This document shows positions 1-8,761 of a stretch of 64,000 nucleotides of DNA, piece after piece; the stretch's first letter is position 1; each line of letters opens with the position of its first letter. Both the position numbers and the translations under genes were made by a program. Location of the stretch: assembly GCF_000814005.1 (NCBI RefSeq), contig NZ_JWLK01000004.1, forward strand, positions 310,001-374,000, given 5' to 3'. The stretch comes from Ruegeria sp. ANG-S4 (GTDB lineage: Bacteria > Pseudomonadota > Alphaproteobacteria > Rhodobacterales > Rhodobacteraceae). The notes under the pieces are model-generated. The model searched no databases and was not told the origin of the DNA. It was given only the letters and a program-made list of their open reading frames with translations.

Positions 1-425
1 CGTTCCGTGGCCGCGCGTTCATCCGCAAGCGTCGATACGGTTGAACCTGCTGCTGAGTACGAAACGAAGTCTGCGACCTGGCCAGAGGTCACGATCTGGC
101 CAGTGGATTCAGAGGTCAACGAGTACCGCGCGACGCCGTTGATGGAATACCGATCCGTCTCGTTTGAGGTTGTGATCGAGACCGCCCGCGTCGTGGTCGA
201 GACATTAACCGCCAGCATGTAATCGCTGCCCGAGGTGGCGCTGCGCCCCAGCTTCTGTTCCAGGTTTTGGACAAGCAGAAAGCTCTCGACGGTGTTCGGC
301 GCCGAGACAGCAACACGACCATCCAGCTCTGTGCCCGCCCCGCCCGGTGCATAGACCGGTTGGAATCCGCAGGCGGCAAGCGCCAGTGGCATCAGCAACA
401 AGGTTCTGCGGTCACACGACGACAT
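1..425 (-). CDS. lptE: LPS assembly lipoprotein LptE (partial, C-terminus outside window)
   Basis: The outer-membrane lipoprotein LptE plugs the LptD barrel that delivers LPS to the cell surface. The frame is open from an ATG at 425 to the window edge, about 141 residues. The N-terminus starts [19 protein letters not shown], which is a short lipoprotein signal with a lipobox (LAAC, then GFQPVY). A [12 protein letters not shown] sequence right after the lipid-anchored cysteine is typical of alphaproteobacterial LptE. The ATG lies inside the last codons of leuS in another frame (14-bp overlap), so translation is probably coupled to leuS. The leuS-lptE order is conserved in this family, usually followed by holA, which would lie outside the window. 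Only the left window edge limits the call. Confidence 0.82.
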   Translation of the reverse strand, partial: MSSCDRRTLLLMPLALAACGFQPVYAPGGAGTELDGRVAVSAPNTVESFLLVQNLEQKLGRSATSGSDYMLAVNVSTTTRAVSITTSNETDRYSINGVARYSLTSESTGQIVTSGQVADFVSYSAAGSTVSTLADERAATE

Positions 426-2964
426 TCACGATCCGTCCGGGCACTACGATCACTTTCTTGGGCGTGGCACCATCCAGCGCTCTTTGCACAGCTTCGGTGC
501 TGAGCGCGATTTTTTCAACCTCGGCTTTGTTCAGATCTTTCGCCACGCTGATTTCCGCACGGCGTTTGCCGTTGATCTGGATCGGCAGGGTAATCGTATC
601 GTCGACCAGCATCGCTTCGTCCGCGACCGGCCACTGGGCAACGGCCACAAGGCCCTCACCCCCCAGCATCTGCCACAATTCTTCGGACAGGTGCGGGGTC
701 ATCGGTGACATCAACTGCGCCAGCGTCTTGGCGGCTTCGCGTTTAGCAGTGGTGCCAGCCTTGGATTTCGCCAGCGTGTTGGTGAACGCATAGAGTTTGG
801 CGATAGAGGCATTGAAGCCAAAGGATTCCACACCGCCCGACACATCGTGGACCGCCTTGTGCATCTCGCGCAGCAAGGCTTCGTCCTCGCCATTGGCCGG
901 AACGTCCGACTCGGCGATTTCGGTGGCAATGCGATGTACGCGGCTGAGGTGTTTGAACGCGGCCTCTGCCCCGGATGCGGTCCATTCCACGTCACGCTCG
1001 GGCGGCGAATCGGACAACACGAACCAGCGGGCCGTGTCGGCACCGAAGGCCGAGATGATGCTGACCGGATCGACAACGTTTTTCTTGGACTTCGACATCT
1101 TGGCAGAGGGGATGACCTCGACCTCTGTGCCGTCAGCCAGTTTTCCGTCCGTCACGTCCTCGGGCAAGTGGTAAACCGGGCGACCCTTGTCATCGCGGGT
1201 CTGGTAGATCTCGTGCGTCACCATGCCTTGAGTGAACAGCGCATCGAACGGCTCAATCGCCTTTTCCGGCAAGTGCCCGGTGATTTTCATCGCCCGTGCA
1301 AAGAAGCGCGAGTAAAGCAGGTGCAGAATCGCGTGTTCGATCCCGCCGATATACTGGTCGACATTCATCCAGTACTCCGCCTCGGCCAGATCGGTGGGTG
1401 TCTCGGCATGCGGAGCGGTGAAACGCGCGTAGTACCAAGACGAATCGACAAAAGTGTCCATCGTGTCGGTTTCGCGCTTGGCAGGTGCGCCGCAGGCCGG
1501 GCAGGGCGTGTCGCGCCAATTGGGATGGCGGTCCAGCGGGTTCCCGGGGATCGAGAAGTCGATGGGTTTGCCATTGCCATCATCATAAGGCAGCTGAATC
1601 GGCAGATTCTCTTTCTTCTCGGGCACCGTGCCGCATTTTTCACAATGGACAACGGGAATCGGGCAACCCCAATAGCGTTGGCGGCTCAGGCCCCAGTCTC
1701 GCAGGCGGTATTTGGTAACACCTTCGCCCCATCCCGCCTTTTGGGCAAAATCCACCGTTGCGTTGATGGCCACTTCGCCCGTTGCCTCGGTTAATCCGGC
1801 GAAATGGTTCACCCAACGGACTTTCTCGGTCTTGGGGGGAACAAAGGCAATTTTGTCGACTGGCGTGTCGTCATCCAGCGCAAAGAACGTGTCGATCACC
1901 GGCAGGTCGTATTTGCGGCAGAAATCAAGGTCACGCTGATCGTGGGCCGGACAGGCAAAGATCGCGCCCGTGCCATAGTCCATCAGGATGAAATTGGCGA
2001 TCCAAACCGGCAGTTCCCAATTCGGGTCCAGCGGGTGCTTGACCTTGATCCCCGTGTCATATCCCAGCTTTTCAGCCGTCTCGATCGCCTCTTCCGTGGT
2101 GCCACCCTTGCGGCATTCAGCAACGAATTCAGCGACTTCCGGGTTTTCGGCCTCAAGCTGTTTGGCAATCGGATGATCCGGTGAGATACCAACAAAGGAC
2201 GCGCCCAGCAGCGTATCCGGGCGAGTCGTATAGACCGTGATCGGCGCACCACCATCGGTGCGTTCGAATCCAAACTGCAGACCGCGCGACTTGCCGATCC
2301 AGTTTTCCTGCATCAACCGCACTTTGGTCGGCCAATTGTCCAGCGTATCCAGCGCGTCGAGCAGTTCTTCCGAAAAATCGGATATTTTGAAGAACCATTG
2401 CGTCAGTTCACGGCGTTCCACCAATGCACCTGACCGCCATCCGCGGCCATTTTCCACCTGCTCATTGGCCAGAACGGTCATGTCCACCGGGTCCCAGTTG
2501 ACCACGGCGTTCTTGCGATAGACCAGACCGACATCCAACATATCGAGGAATAAGGCCTGCTGTTGGCCGTAATATTCAGGGTCGCAGGTGGCAAATTCAC
2601 GTGACCAGTCGATCGACAAGCCCAGTGGTTTCATTTGCCCGCGCATGTCGGCAATGTTGCCATAGGTCCAGTCTTTGGGATGGCCGCCAATCGCCATCGC
2701 GGCGTTTTCTGCTGGCATTCCAAAGGCATCCCAGCCCATCGGGTGCAGCACATTGTGCCCGGTCGCCAGCTTGTGCCGCGCAATCACGTCGCCCATCGTG
2801 TAGTTGCGTACATGTCCCATATGGATGCGCCCCGAAGGGTAAGGGAACATCTCAAGCACATAGTACTTTGGCTTATCTGCCTTGTGGTTGGCGGTGAAGA
2901 TACCGGCCTTGTCCCAGGCCTCTTGCCATTTTGCTTCGATTTCGGTGGCCGAGTAGCGCGACAT
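412..2964 (-). CDS. leuS: Leucyl-tRNA synthetase
   Basis: This class I aminoacyl-tRNA synthetase charges tRNA-Leu in the cytoplasm. The 850-residue product has the expected length. The HIGH-type motif is seen as [15 protein letters not shown] near residue 40, a CP1 editing domain fills the middle ([20 protein letters not shown]), and the KMSKS loop is AKMSKSKKN near residue 625. I chose the ATG at 2964 ([21 protein letters not shown]) because it starts at the conserved N-terminus. The frame stays open upstream, but only through the neighbouring lipoprotein gene in another frame. It is followed by lptE with a 14-bp overlap. Confidence 0.98.
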   Translation of the reverse strand: MSRYSATEIEAKWQEAWDKAGIFTANHKADKPKYYVLEMFPYPSGRIHMGHVRNYTMGDVIARHKLATGHNVLHPMGWDAFGMPAENAAMAIGGHPKDWTYGNIADMRGQMKPLGLSIDWSREFATCDPEYYGQQQALFLDMLDVGLVYRKNAVVNWDPVDMTVLANEQVENGRGWRSGALVERRELTQWFFKISDFSEELLDALDTLDNWPTKVRLMQENWIGKSRGLQFGFERTDGGAPITVYTTRPDTLLGASFVGISPDHPIAKQLEAENPEVAEFVAECRKGGTTEEAIETAEKLGYDTGIKVKHPLDPNWELPVWIANFILMDYGTGAIFACPAHDQRDLDFCRKYDLPVIDTFFALDDDTPVDKIAFVPPKTEKVRWVNHFAGLTEATGEVAINATVDFAQKAGWGEGVTKYRLRDWGLSRQRYWGCPIPVVHCEKCGTVPEKKENLPIQLPYDDGNGKPIDFSIPGNPLDRHPNWRDTPCPACGAPAKRETDTMDTFVDSSWYYARFTAPHAETPTDLAEAEYWMNVDQYIGGIEHAILHLLYSRFFARAMKITGHLPEKAIEPFDALFTQGMVTHEIYQTRDDKGRPVYHLPEDVTDGKLADGTEVEVIPSAKMSKSKKNVVDPVSIISAFGADTARWFVLSDSPPERDVEWTASGAEAAFKHLSRVHRIATEIAESDVPANGEDEALLREMHKAVHDVSGGVESFGFNASIAKLYAFTNTLAKSKAGTTAKREAAKTLAQLMSPMTPHLSEELWQMLGGEGLVAVAQWPVADEAMLVDDTITLPIQINGKRRAEISVAKDLNKAEVEKIALSTEAVQRALDGATPKKVIVVPGRIVNVVV

Positions 2965-3035
2965 CGTGCGGTCCTTCGTGAATGAAAACGCCGGGTGTGA
3001 GCCCGGCGTGTCATAGATTGATTTTCGGCGGGTTG

Positions 3036-3518
3036 CTAGAACTTGTTGTCCGCTATCCGCAGCTGGCGGGCCCGCGACAGAATCGCATCCTCGACCGCGC
3101 GCGTGGTTGCGGCACTGACAGGTGCGCCGCCGCTGGTTTGCAACGCCACGGACAGGGATCGCGCAGCAAGCGCCGGATCGCTGATATGCACAGTGGCCCG
3201 ATAGGACCGCCCCCCGCCCGGCGGCGTTCCATATCCGGTTACGATTACGCCGGTGAACGGATCGATTTCCTGCAACGGAAGGAAGTTCAGAACGTCCAGC
3301 GAAGCAGTCCACAGATAACGGTTAACATTGGTGATCTGTTCAGCTTCGCCGCGGTCAAAGATATCCCATATGGTCGAGCGGTTGGGGTCGTTGAGCTCCC
3401 GCTCGTCGGTGTTGCCGCCAATGAGGTTCGGGTTGACCGTCGACGTGCTGCGATTCTGTCCGCAAGCGGAAAGGGTTGCAGTCAGCACGATCAAAGACAT
3501 AAGCGGTGTCAGGCGCAT
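3036..3518 (-). CDS. DUF3576 domain lipoprotein
   Basis: This 160-residue predicted lipoprotein has a hydrophobic signal followed by a lipobox (TLSACG) and then a soluble domain. The central part ([14 protein letters not shown], then [27 protein letters not shown] cut here into its key words) matches the alphaproteobacterial DUF3576 family, whose function is unknown. It lies directly upstream of leuS on the same strand with a 71-bp gap. I chose the ATG at 3518, which has AGGA upstream. A GTG at 3539 would add seven residues before the signal peptide and looks less likely. It probably sits in the outer membrane or periplasm, perhaps with envelope biogenesis given the lptE neighbourhood. Confidence 0.8.
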   Translation of the reverse strand: MRLTPLMSLIVLTATLSACGQNRSTSTVNPNLIGGNTDERELNDPNRSTIWDIFDRGEAEQITNVNRYLWTASLDVLNFLPLQEIDPFTGVIVTGYGTPPGGGRSYRATVHISDPALAARSLSVALQTSGGAPVSAATTRAVEDAILSRARQLRIADNKF

Positions 3519-3798
3519 CGTGAGCGGGTCCTGTTTCACTGGTAATGCATTAGCTGGAGCATACTCCTAGCCAAGGACCCAGTCAGCAACAAGCCTATTC
3601 TTTTGAAATGTCCGTGCGTGGCGGTGGCAAAAGGCCGAAATCCACTGTGACATCCTTGCACCAATTTGGGCCGAATGACGGAAAGTCGCCTAAGCCATAC
3701 TTGCACAAAGGGGGCAAAAAGAGCGACACGGTGTCCGTGCTGAGACATATGCGTGGCATGTGTCGAGTAGAAAAACCTTTGAAACCGAGGGAAACAAG

Positions 3799-4746
3799 AT
3801 GAAAAAAGTTCTCTTCGCAACGACGGCGCTGGTAGCGACCGCAGGCGTTGCAGCAGCTGACGTAAACCTGAGCGGCTACGGCCGTTTTGGTATCGGCTAC
3901 CTGGAAGACCGTTCGACCGACGACAACGTAGACGACACCATCCTGGTTTCGCGCTTCCGTCTGAACATCGACGGCATCACCGAAACCGACGGCGGTGTAC
4001 GCTTTGAAGGCCGCGTTCGTCTGCAGGCTGACGATGACGCCTCGACAGGTGAGCAAGGCGAAGCCGGCCTGAACGGCGCACGCTTCTCGGTCATCTTCGG
4101 TGGTCTTCGTGTTGACGCCGGCAACGTTGCCGGTTCGTTCGACAACTTGGCCAACTACTACGGTAACGAGCCTGGTCTGGAGTCGTTCCTTGGTCAGTAC
4201 TCCGGTGTAGACTATGACTTCCTGGCCTACGATTCGACCGGCACTGGCGCAAACGCTGTGTTCTTCCAGTACGCAGTTGGCGACTTTGCATTCGGTGCAT
4301 CGTATGACACCGACGCAACTGACGGTGCAGACCGCTGGGATATCAGCGCGACCTACACCTTCAACAACATCACGGCCGCACTGGCCTATGGTGCAACCGG
4401 CGACGGCGACAGCGGCATTGATGATCAGAGCCTGCTGGTTCTGACACTGGGCGCAGAATTCGGCGACTTCTCGGGTACCCTGTTTGTTGCTGACGATGAC
4501 GTTGCAGACGATGACGAGAACGGCACTGCATACGGCTTCTCGGTTGCGTACAATGTTGGCGCAGCTCTGACTCTGAACGCTGTTTACGGTGACGGTAGTG
4601 CTGACGCCGACACTCGCAACTATGGTATTGGTGCCATTTACGACCTGGGCGGCGGTGCATCGCTGCGCGGTGGTATCGGTGAAATCAAAACCGGTGACGA
4701 AGACGGTCAGCTCCGTGCAGACTTTGGTGCTCAGTTCAACTTCTAA
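3799..4746 (+). CDS. Outer-membrane porin (Rhodobacter type, Porin_4)
   Basis: This is a 315-residue general diffusion porin. The signal peptide MKKVLFATTALVATAGVAAA ends at a typical Ala-x-Ala site. The mature chain is a run of alternating strands that begins DVNLSGYGRFGIGYLED and ends with aromatic DFGAQFNF, the C-terminal phenylalanine signal read by the Bam machinery. The chain is very acidic, with many Asp and Gly in the loops. Codon use is strongly biased, with repeated GGC, GAC and ACC codons, as expected for an abundant protein. It has its own terminator downstream and 280 bases of non-coding leader upstream, so it is probably monocistronic. Confidence 0.93.
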   Translation: MKKVLFATTALVATAGVAAADVNLSGYGRFGIGYLEDRSTDDNVDDTILVSRFRLNIDGITETDGGVRFEGRVRLQADDDASTGEQGEAGLNGARFSVIFGGLRVDAGNVAGSFDNLANYYGNEPGLESFLGQYSGVDYDFLAYDSTGTGANAVFFQYAVGDFAFGASYDTDATDGADRWDISATYTFNNITAALAYGATGDGDSGIDDQSLLVLTLGAEFGDFSGTLFVADDDVADDDENGTAYGFSVAYNVGAALTLNAVYGDGSADADTRNYGIGAIYDLGGGASLRGGIGEIKTGDEDGQLRADFGAQFNF

Positions 4747-4770
4747 GTTGTCCTGAACCACAAGGTTCAA

Positions 4771-4798
4771 GGGCGGGTCTTCGGACCCGCCCTTTTCT
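4771..4798 (+). terminator. Rho-independent terminator of the porin gene
   Basis: A perfect 9-bp stem (GGGCGGGTC with GACCCGCCC) closes a TTCG tetraloop and is followed by TTTTCTTTT. It lies 25 bases after the porin stop codon and before yggS. Confidence 0.93.
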
Positions 4799-4849
4799 TT
4801 TGCGCCGACATGGTGTTTTTCTGCTGCAAACGCAGAAGGTAAGGGCCCC

Positions 4850-5509
4850 ATGTCACTGCAAGACATCAACACACGCATCGCCAAAGCTGAAACCGCCGCA
4901 GGTCGCGCCCAAGGGTCGGTCAGACTGATCGCGGTTTCGAAGGTGCAACCAAACGAACGGGTCGAAGCCGTGCTGGAGCAAGGCCACCGTTGTTTCGGAG
5001 AGAATCGCGTGCAAGAGGCGTCAGGGAAGTGGCCAGCCTTCAGGGAAAGCTATCCCGACATCGAATTGCATCTGATTGGCCCATTGCAGACCAACAAGGC
5101 GCGACAGGCGATGGACCTGTGCGACGCTATCCATTCCGTGGACCGACCAAAGCTGGCCAAAACCTTGGCCAGATTGGCGCAAGAGATGGGATCCTGTCCT
5201 GATCTGTTCATTCAGGTCAATACAGGCGAAGAGGAGCAGAAGGCTGGAATCCTCCCCAAAGACGCTGATGCGTTTATCGCAGAATGCCGCGACCTCGACT
5301 TGCCTATCCAAGGCCTGATGTGCATTCCGCCGGTTGAAGAGGAACCCGCGCTGCATTTCGCATTGCTCGCCAAAATTTCCGAACGAAACGGATTGACGGG
5401 TTTGTCGATGGGCATGAGCAGCGATTTTGAATCTGCCATTGCGCTGGGCGCAACACATGTGCGCGTGGGCTCTGCAATTTTCGGGGATCGGGTCAAACAG
5501 CCGGGATGA
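4850..5509 (+). CDS. yggS: YggS/PLPBP family pyridoxal-phosphate homeostasis protein
   Basis: This 219-residue PLP-binding TIM-barrel protein of the YggS/PROSC family buffers free pyridoxal phosphate and has no known catalytic activity. The PLP lysine lies in LIAVSKVQPNE (K31). It is followed by the family motifs CFGENRVQEA, LHLIGPLQTNKA and the C-terminal LSMGMSSDFESAIALGATHVRVGSAIFG (key words GMSSD and VRVGSAIFG). The length is typical. It follows the porin terminator, so it should have its own promoter. It converges on the L,D-transpeptidase gene with a 17-bp overlap of the 3' ends. Confidence 0.95.
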   Translation: MSLQDINTRIAKAETAAGRAQGSVRLIAVSKVQPNERVEAVLEQGHRCFGENRVQEASGKWPAFRESYPDIELHLIGPLQTNKARQAMDLCDAIHSVDRPKLAKTLARLAQEMGSCPDLFIQVNTGEEEQKAGILPKDADAFIAECRDLDLPIQGLMCIPPVEEEPALHFALLAKISERNGLTGLSMGMSSDFESAIALGATHVRVGSAIFGDRVKQPG

Positions 5510-5993
5510 TCAATCGCGAACCGGGTACGATTTGGCTGGCAATCCAGCGCAGATGATCGCGCCGAAACGCCACGCAGCCTTCGGTTGGATAATGTGGTCG
5601 GCGCCACTGATGCAGGAATATGGCCGATCCGCGCCCGGGTACGGCGTTCGGCCAGTTCCAATCGGTTATGAATACCAGATCGTAGAGAGGATCGGCGCGC
5701 CATAGCCTTTCATGGCTATGACCATAAGGTGCTTGTACCAAATGATTATAGTCTGCGTCGGCTGGATCATCTGACCATAAATCCGTGGTACCGATCGCGC
5801 GGGCCCAAGAGGCGGGACGCGCCATTCGATCGGAACGGTAAAGCATGCCCACGATGCGATGCTCGCCGATTGGCGTCGCACCGTCACCTTCGCGTTTGTC
5901 CGAACTCAGTCCGCCGCGGCCGATCGAACAGGGAAACCGCCGGCCCAGAAACCGGACACCGCCCGGTGCCAGCACCAGGTCGCCGGGCGTCAC
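5493..5993 (-). CDS. L,D-transpeptidase catalytic domain protein (YkuD, COG3786 type)
   Basis: This 166-residue protein is made of the YkuD fold alone. The catalytic block is IFLHQWRRPHYPTEGCVAF, with the nucleophilic cysteine in TEGCVAF. This differs from the usual SHGCxR signature and is typical of the COG3786 branch. Family members cross-link or modify peptidoglycan stem peptides. No signal peptide or membrane segment is visible, so export is unexplained. The start is a GTG that overlaps the ribA stop codon (GTGA, 4 bp), which indicates translational coupling to ribA. The 3' end overlaps yggS convergently. Confidence 0.85.
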   Translation of the reverse strand: MTPGDLVLAPGGVRFLGRRFPCSIGRGGLSSDKREGDGATPIGEHRIVGMLYRSDRMARPASWARAIGTTDLWSDDPADADYNHLVQAPYGHSHERLWRADPLYDLVFITDWNWPNAVPGRGSAIFLHQWRRPHYPTEGCVAFRRDHLRWIASQIVPGSRLIIPAV

Positions 5994-7084
5994 AGCAGAT
6001 GGCCCGACTTCGCGGCTTTGGTGGCCAAATAGCCGCGGTTATGCGCGGTTTCGCCGACTTTCAGAGGAACGCGTTCGGTGACCGCGATTCCTGTCCGCTC
6101 CATCATCGCGATCTTTGCGGGGTTGTTTGTCAGCAAACGAACGGCGCCGAATCCCAACGATTTCAAAATGTCCGATCCAAGCCGAAAATCGCGCTCATCA
6201 TCCTCGAAACCCAGACGATGGTTCGCCTCGACGGTATCGAACCCCTGATCCTGAAGGAAATAGGCGCGCATCTTGTTCGCAAGCCCAATCCCACGCCCTT
6301 CTTGGTTCAGGTACAGCAAGACACCAGCGCCTTCTGCCCCCATTTGCGCAAGCGCACCGCGCAATTGCGGGCCGCAGTCGCACTTCAGGCTGCCCATCAG
6401 GTCACCGGTAAAGCAGGCCGAGTGCAGCCGCGCCAGAACAGGTTGGGACCGATCCGGGCGACCGATTTCGATGGCATAGTGCTCTTCGCCGCCATCTTCC
6501 GGACGGAACACGTGCAGGCGACCGGCCTCGGACACTTCCATTGGCAACCGGGCCGCAACGACTTCGTGCAGGGCGCTGCGATCGGCAAGATGCGGTGCCG
6601 CGCGGGTGTGGTCGATCCGGGTCAGACCGTGCGCAGCGGCAAAGGCCGGTCCGTCCGCAACCTTTACAACGACGGCGGCGGGCAGCAGGCGGGCGGATTT
6701 CGTCAACGCGATTGCGATTCGATGCAGGTGGGCGTTTCCCTGCCGTTCTGTCATCAACGGGCCCTTCATCGGCGCATTCAAATCATCCGACGGGTCCGCG
6801 ACCGCCCGCACCCAGGCGTGATCTGCGTCCGCCGGGATGACAACCCGGGCCAGATCGCCGTCGTATGCCCGTGCCTTGAGCGTTTCCGCGCGACGGACTG
6901 TGATGGCAACCACCAGATCATCGTCCAGCGCGCGCAGATCGGCAAGGCGCTGCGGGCTCAGCGTCTCGGATGCAAGGGCCAGAACGCTTGTGCCGCTGTC
7001 ATCATTCAGGACGACAGGAACACCCATACGAAGATCAGCCCGCGCACGCGCCAGCAATTCGGTGATGTCGGGAATAAGACTCAT
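5990..7084 (-). CDS. ribA: GTP cyclohydrolase II with a degenerate N-terminal domain
   Basis: It catalyses the first step of riboflavin synthesis, converting GTP to 2,5-diamino-6-ribosylamino-pyrimidinone phosphate. The protein is 364 residues against about 200 for stand-alone RibA. The catalytic half (from about residue 165) carries the zinc motif HSACFTGDLMGSLKCDCG, then LYLNQEGRGIGL and the C-terminal LLTNNPAKIAMMERTGI. The N-terminal 160 residues (GVPVVLNDDSG) look like a worn RibB (DHBP synthase) domain, whose acidic catalytic segment DDxxRExE I do not see. It is coupled to the downstream L,D-transpeptidase gene by a GTGA overlap. Confidence 0.93.
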   Translation of the reverse strand: MSLIPDITELLARARADLRMGVPVVLNDDSGTSVLALASETLSPQRLADLRALDDDLVVAITVRRAETLKARAYDGDLARVVIPADADHAWVRAVADPSDDLNAPMKGPLMTERQGNAHLHRIAIALTKSARLLPAAVVVKVADGPAFAAAHGLTRIDHTRAAPHLADRSALHEVVAARLPMEVSEAGRLHVFRPEDGGEEHYAIEIGRPDRSQPVLARLHSACFTGDLMGSLKCDCGPQLRGALAQMGAEGAGVLLYLNQEGRGIGLANKMRAYFLQDQGFDTVEANHRLGFEDDERDFRLGSDILKSLGFGAVRLLTNNPAKIAMMERTGIAVTERVPLKVGETAHNRGYLATKAAKSGHLL

Positions 7085-7088
7085 TCAT

Positions 7089-7147
7089 GTTACCCTGTAA
7101 CGTTTCGCCTTTCTCCTAACCCGATCCCGGCAAAATGTGAAACATTT
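7089..7147. promoter_or_regulatory. Intergenic palindromes between ribA and the response regulator gene
   Basis: Two short perfect inverted repeats lie in the divergent promoter region. GTTAC-CCT-GTAAC (7089-7101) sits just upstream of the ribA start. AAATGT-GAA-ACATTT (7133-7147) sits midway to the response regulator start. Both have the size of a dimer binding site. I cannot name the binding protein. Confidence 0.4.
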
Positions 7148-7245
7148 CCTATGCGTCAGACACATGGGCGTGAGACGCTTGCAGCAAAGCTTGCTGATTG
7201 CATCTTCCGTAAGCAAGTGATGGAAAAGGCTTAGGAGGACCGCAC

Positions 7246-7932
7246 ATGGCTCAGCTCAAGAAAATCCTGCTTGTGGATGACGACGAAGACCTGCGCGAGG
7301 CGCTTAGCGAGCAATTGGTGATGACCGAGGATTTCGATGTGTTCGAAGCCTTTGACGGTGCATCCGCGATGGAGCGCGCGCGCGAAGCGATCTACGACCT
7401 CGTTATCCTCGATGTGGGCCTGCCCGACACTGACGGGCGCGAGCTGTGCCGTCTGATGCGAAAACAGGGCGTCAAAAGCCCGATCTTGATGCTGACCGGA
7501 CATGACAGCGACGCAGATACGATCCTGGGTCTGGATGCGGGCGCCAACGACTATGTGAGCAAGCCGTTTAAGTTCCCCGTTCTGCTTGCCCGTATTCGCG
7601 CTCAACTACGTCAACACGAGCAATCCGAAGATGCCGTTTTCGTGTTGGGCCCCTACACGTTCAAACCGGCCATGAAGATGTTGATGACCGAAGACGACCG
7701 AAAAATTCGCCTGACCGAGAAAGAGACGAATATTCTTAAATTCCTCTACCGTTCAACCGACGGCGTGGTCGCTCGCGATGTGCTGTTGCATGAGGTTTGG
7801 GGATACAACGCGGGCGTCACAACCCATACGCTTGAGACTCACATCTATCGTCTTCGGCAGAAAATCGAGCCCGATCCGTCAAATGCACGCCTTTTGGTCA
7901 CAGAATCTGGCGGATATCGACTGGTCTCTTGA
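7246..7932 (+). CDS. Orphan OmpR/PhoB-type response regulator (CenR-like)
   Basis: This 228-residue two-domain regulator has a receiver domain (residues 5-120) with the acidic pocket D11-D13, the phosphoacceptor D56 in VILDVGLPD and the switch lysine in YVSKPFKFP. A winged-helix DNA-binding domain follows (TEKETNILKFLY, then HTLETHIYRLRQKIE). No sensor kinase gene is adjacent. Sequence and context suggest the CenR-like envelope regulator of alphaproteobacteria, but that assignment is from memory. A good ribosome site (AGGAGG) precedes the ATG, and a terminator follows the gene. Confidence 0.9.
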   Translation: MAQLKKILLVDDDEDLREALSEQLVMTEDFDVFEAFDGASAMERAREAIYDLVILDVGLPDTDGRELCRLMRKQGVKSPILMLTGHDSDADTILGLDAGANDYVSKPFKFPVLLARIRAQLRQHEQSEDAVFVLGPYTFKPAMKMLMTEDDRKIRLTEKETNILKFLYRSTDGVVARDVLLHEVWGYNAGVTTHTLETHIYRLRQKIEPDPSNARLLVTESGGYRLVS

Positions 7933-8036
7933 CGGAAGGTGGATTGATTGGGCTCAAAGTGATACCCTTGGGCCATAAACAGATTACTCCCAACCCGCGC
8001 ATGTCCGGGTAACGGCATGCACCTCCCTGTTGGACT

Positions 8037-8062
8037 GCCGGGCCGTATGGCCCGGCTTTTTT
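8037..8062 (+). terminator. Rho-independent terminator after the response regulator
   Basis: GCCGGGCC-GTAT-GGCCCGGC is an 8-bp perfect stem with a 4-base loop, followed by six T and TTCTTTC. It may also serve the convergent exported-protein gene. Confidence 0.9.
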
Positions 8063-8082
8063 CTTTCAGGCCAAAACTCAGA

Positions 8083-8538
8083 TTAGCTGGTTTCGCCGTT
8101 TTCAAGAACGGTGCTGTAGGTTATGCCGCTGTTTAGGCTGCGAAAATCTGCGTAGATTTTGCCATCTTCGAAGGTGGCATCAATCAACCCGTTAACCTGA
8201 TTGGTTTCGCCGATCCGGCTTTCGACCATAGCGATCGAACCAGAGCCGTCGCGGCTGATCGTTCCGGTTACCTGACCTTCATTCCAGCTGTCCGAGCTTG
8301 TCCGGCTCCACTTGCTGGTGCCCCAGAACACGTTGTCCTGTTGTTCTTTGATCTCGAGAACCCATTCAGACTGATTGAATCGCGGCGCTCCATCGCTGTT
8401 TTCGTTGGGTAACGCGGCAACGGTGTGTTGTCCGCTCCAGACGCCGCGCAGGTCGGGCGTGGTTTCGGCAGCCGCAAGGGTGGCAAAGGCAAATGTGCTG
8501 GCCAGAGCGGCGGCACCAAGTGTCTTGAATCTGGTCAT
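8083..8538 (-). CDS. Exported protein of unknown function
   Basis: This 151-residue protein starts at the ATG at 8538, which has a strong GGAGGAAATC ribosome site. The N-terminus MTRFKTLGAAALASTFAFA is a clear signal peptide ending at LAAAE. The mature part begins PDLRGVWSGQHTVAALP. It is rich in Gly, Ser, Asn and Trp in alternating strands (WVLEIKEQ, VFWGTSKWSR, QVTGTISRDGSGSIAMVES), which suggests a small periplasmic beta-barrel or lipocalin-like fold. I do not recognise a named family. It is transcribed alone, converging on the response regulator terminator. Confidence 0.75.
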   Translation of the reverse strand: MTRFKTLGAAALASTFAFATLAAAETTPDLRGVWSGQHTVAALPNENSDGAPRFNQSEWVLEIKEQQDNVFWGTSKWSRTSSDSWNEGQVTGTISRDGSGSIAMVESRIGETNQVNGLIDATFEDGKIYADFRSLNSGITYSTVLENGETS

Positions 8539-8711
8539 GATTTCCTCCGTTTTTCCTGTAGCCAATGTTGGCAGTTGTCTGCCTGATTTCTATGCGAAGG
8601 GCGGAACATAAAGGGGAATTCATCTGTGCTTTAAGTTAGCCCGCACCCGTTCCCGTCGCAAAGGGTCGCCGGTTTTCGGCCCGTGTCGCAAAATTCGTTT
8701 TGGCATGGTGC

Positions 8712-8728
8712 ACGCGCAATCTGCGCGT
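8712..8728. promoter_or_regulatory. 17-bp palindrome upstream of xthA
   Basis: ACGCGCA-ATC-TGCGCGT is a perfect inverted repeat with 7-bp arms, placed 34 bases before the xthA start. This is where a promoter core or operator would lie. It is not a LexA site of the alphaproteobacterial GTTC-N7-GTTC type. Confidence 0.35.
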
Positions 8729-8761
8729 TAGTCTGCGCCAACCCCGACGAAGGAATCCCCC

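Noticed and set aside
3608-3802. A 64-codon frame in the porin leader
   Set aside because: Basic sequence without a ribosome site, ending just inside the porin start. It lies in what looks like a promoter and leader region.
3595-4884. A 429-codon open frame antisense to the porin gene
   Set aside because: It follows from the biased codon use of the porin on the other strand. The translation has no domain, signal or ribosome site, and the porin is certain.
7085-7245. Possible FMN riboswitch in front of ribA
   Set aside because: I cannot find the conserved FMN aptamer blocks, and the region is short and shared with a divergent gene.
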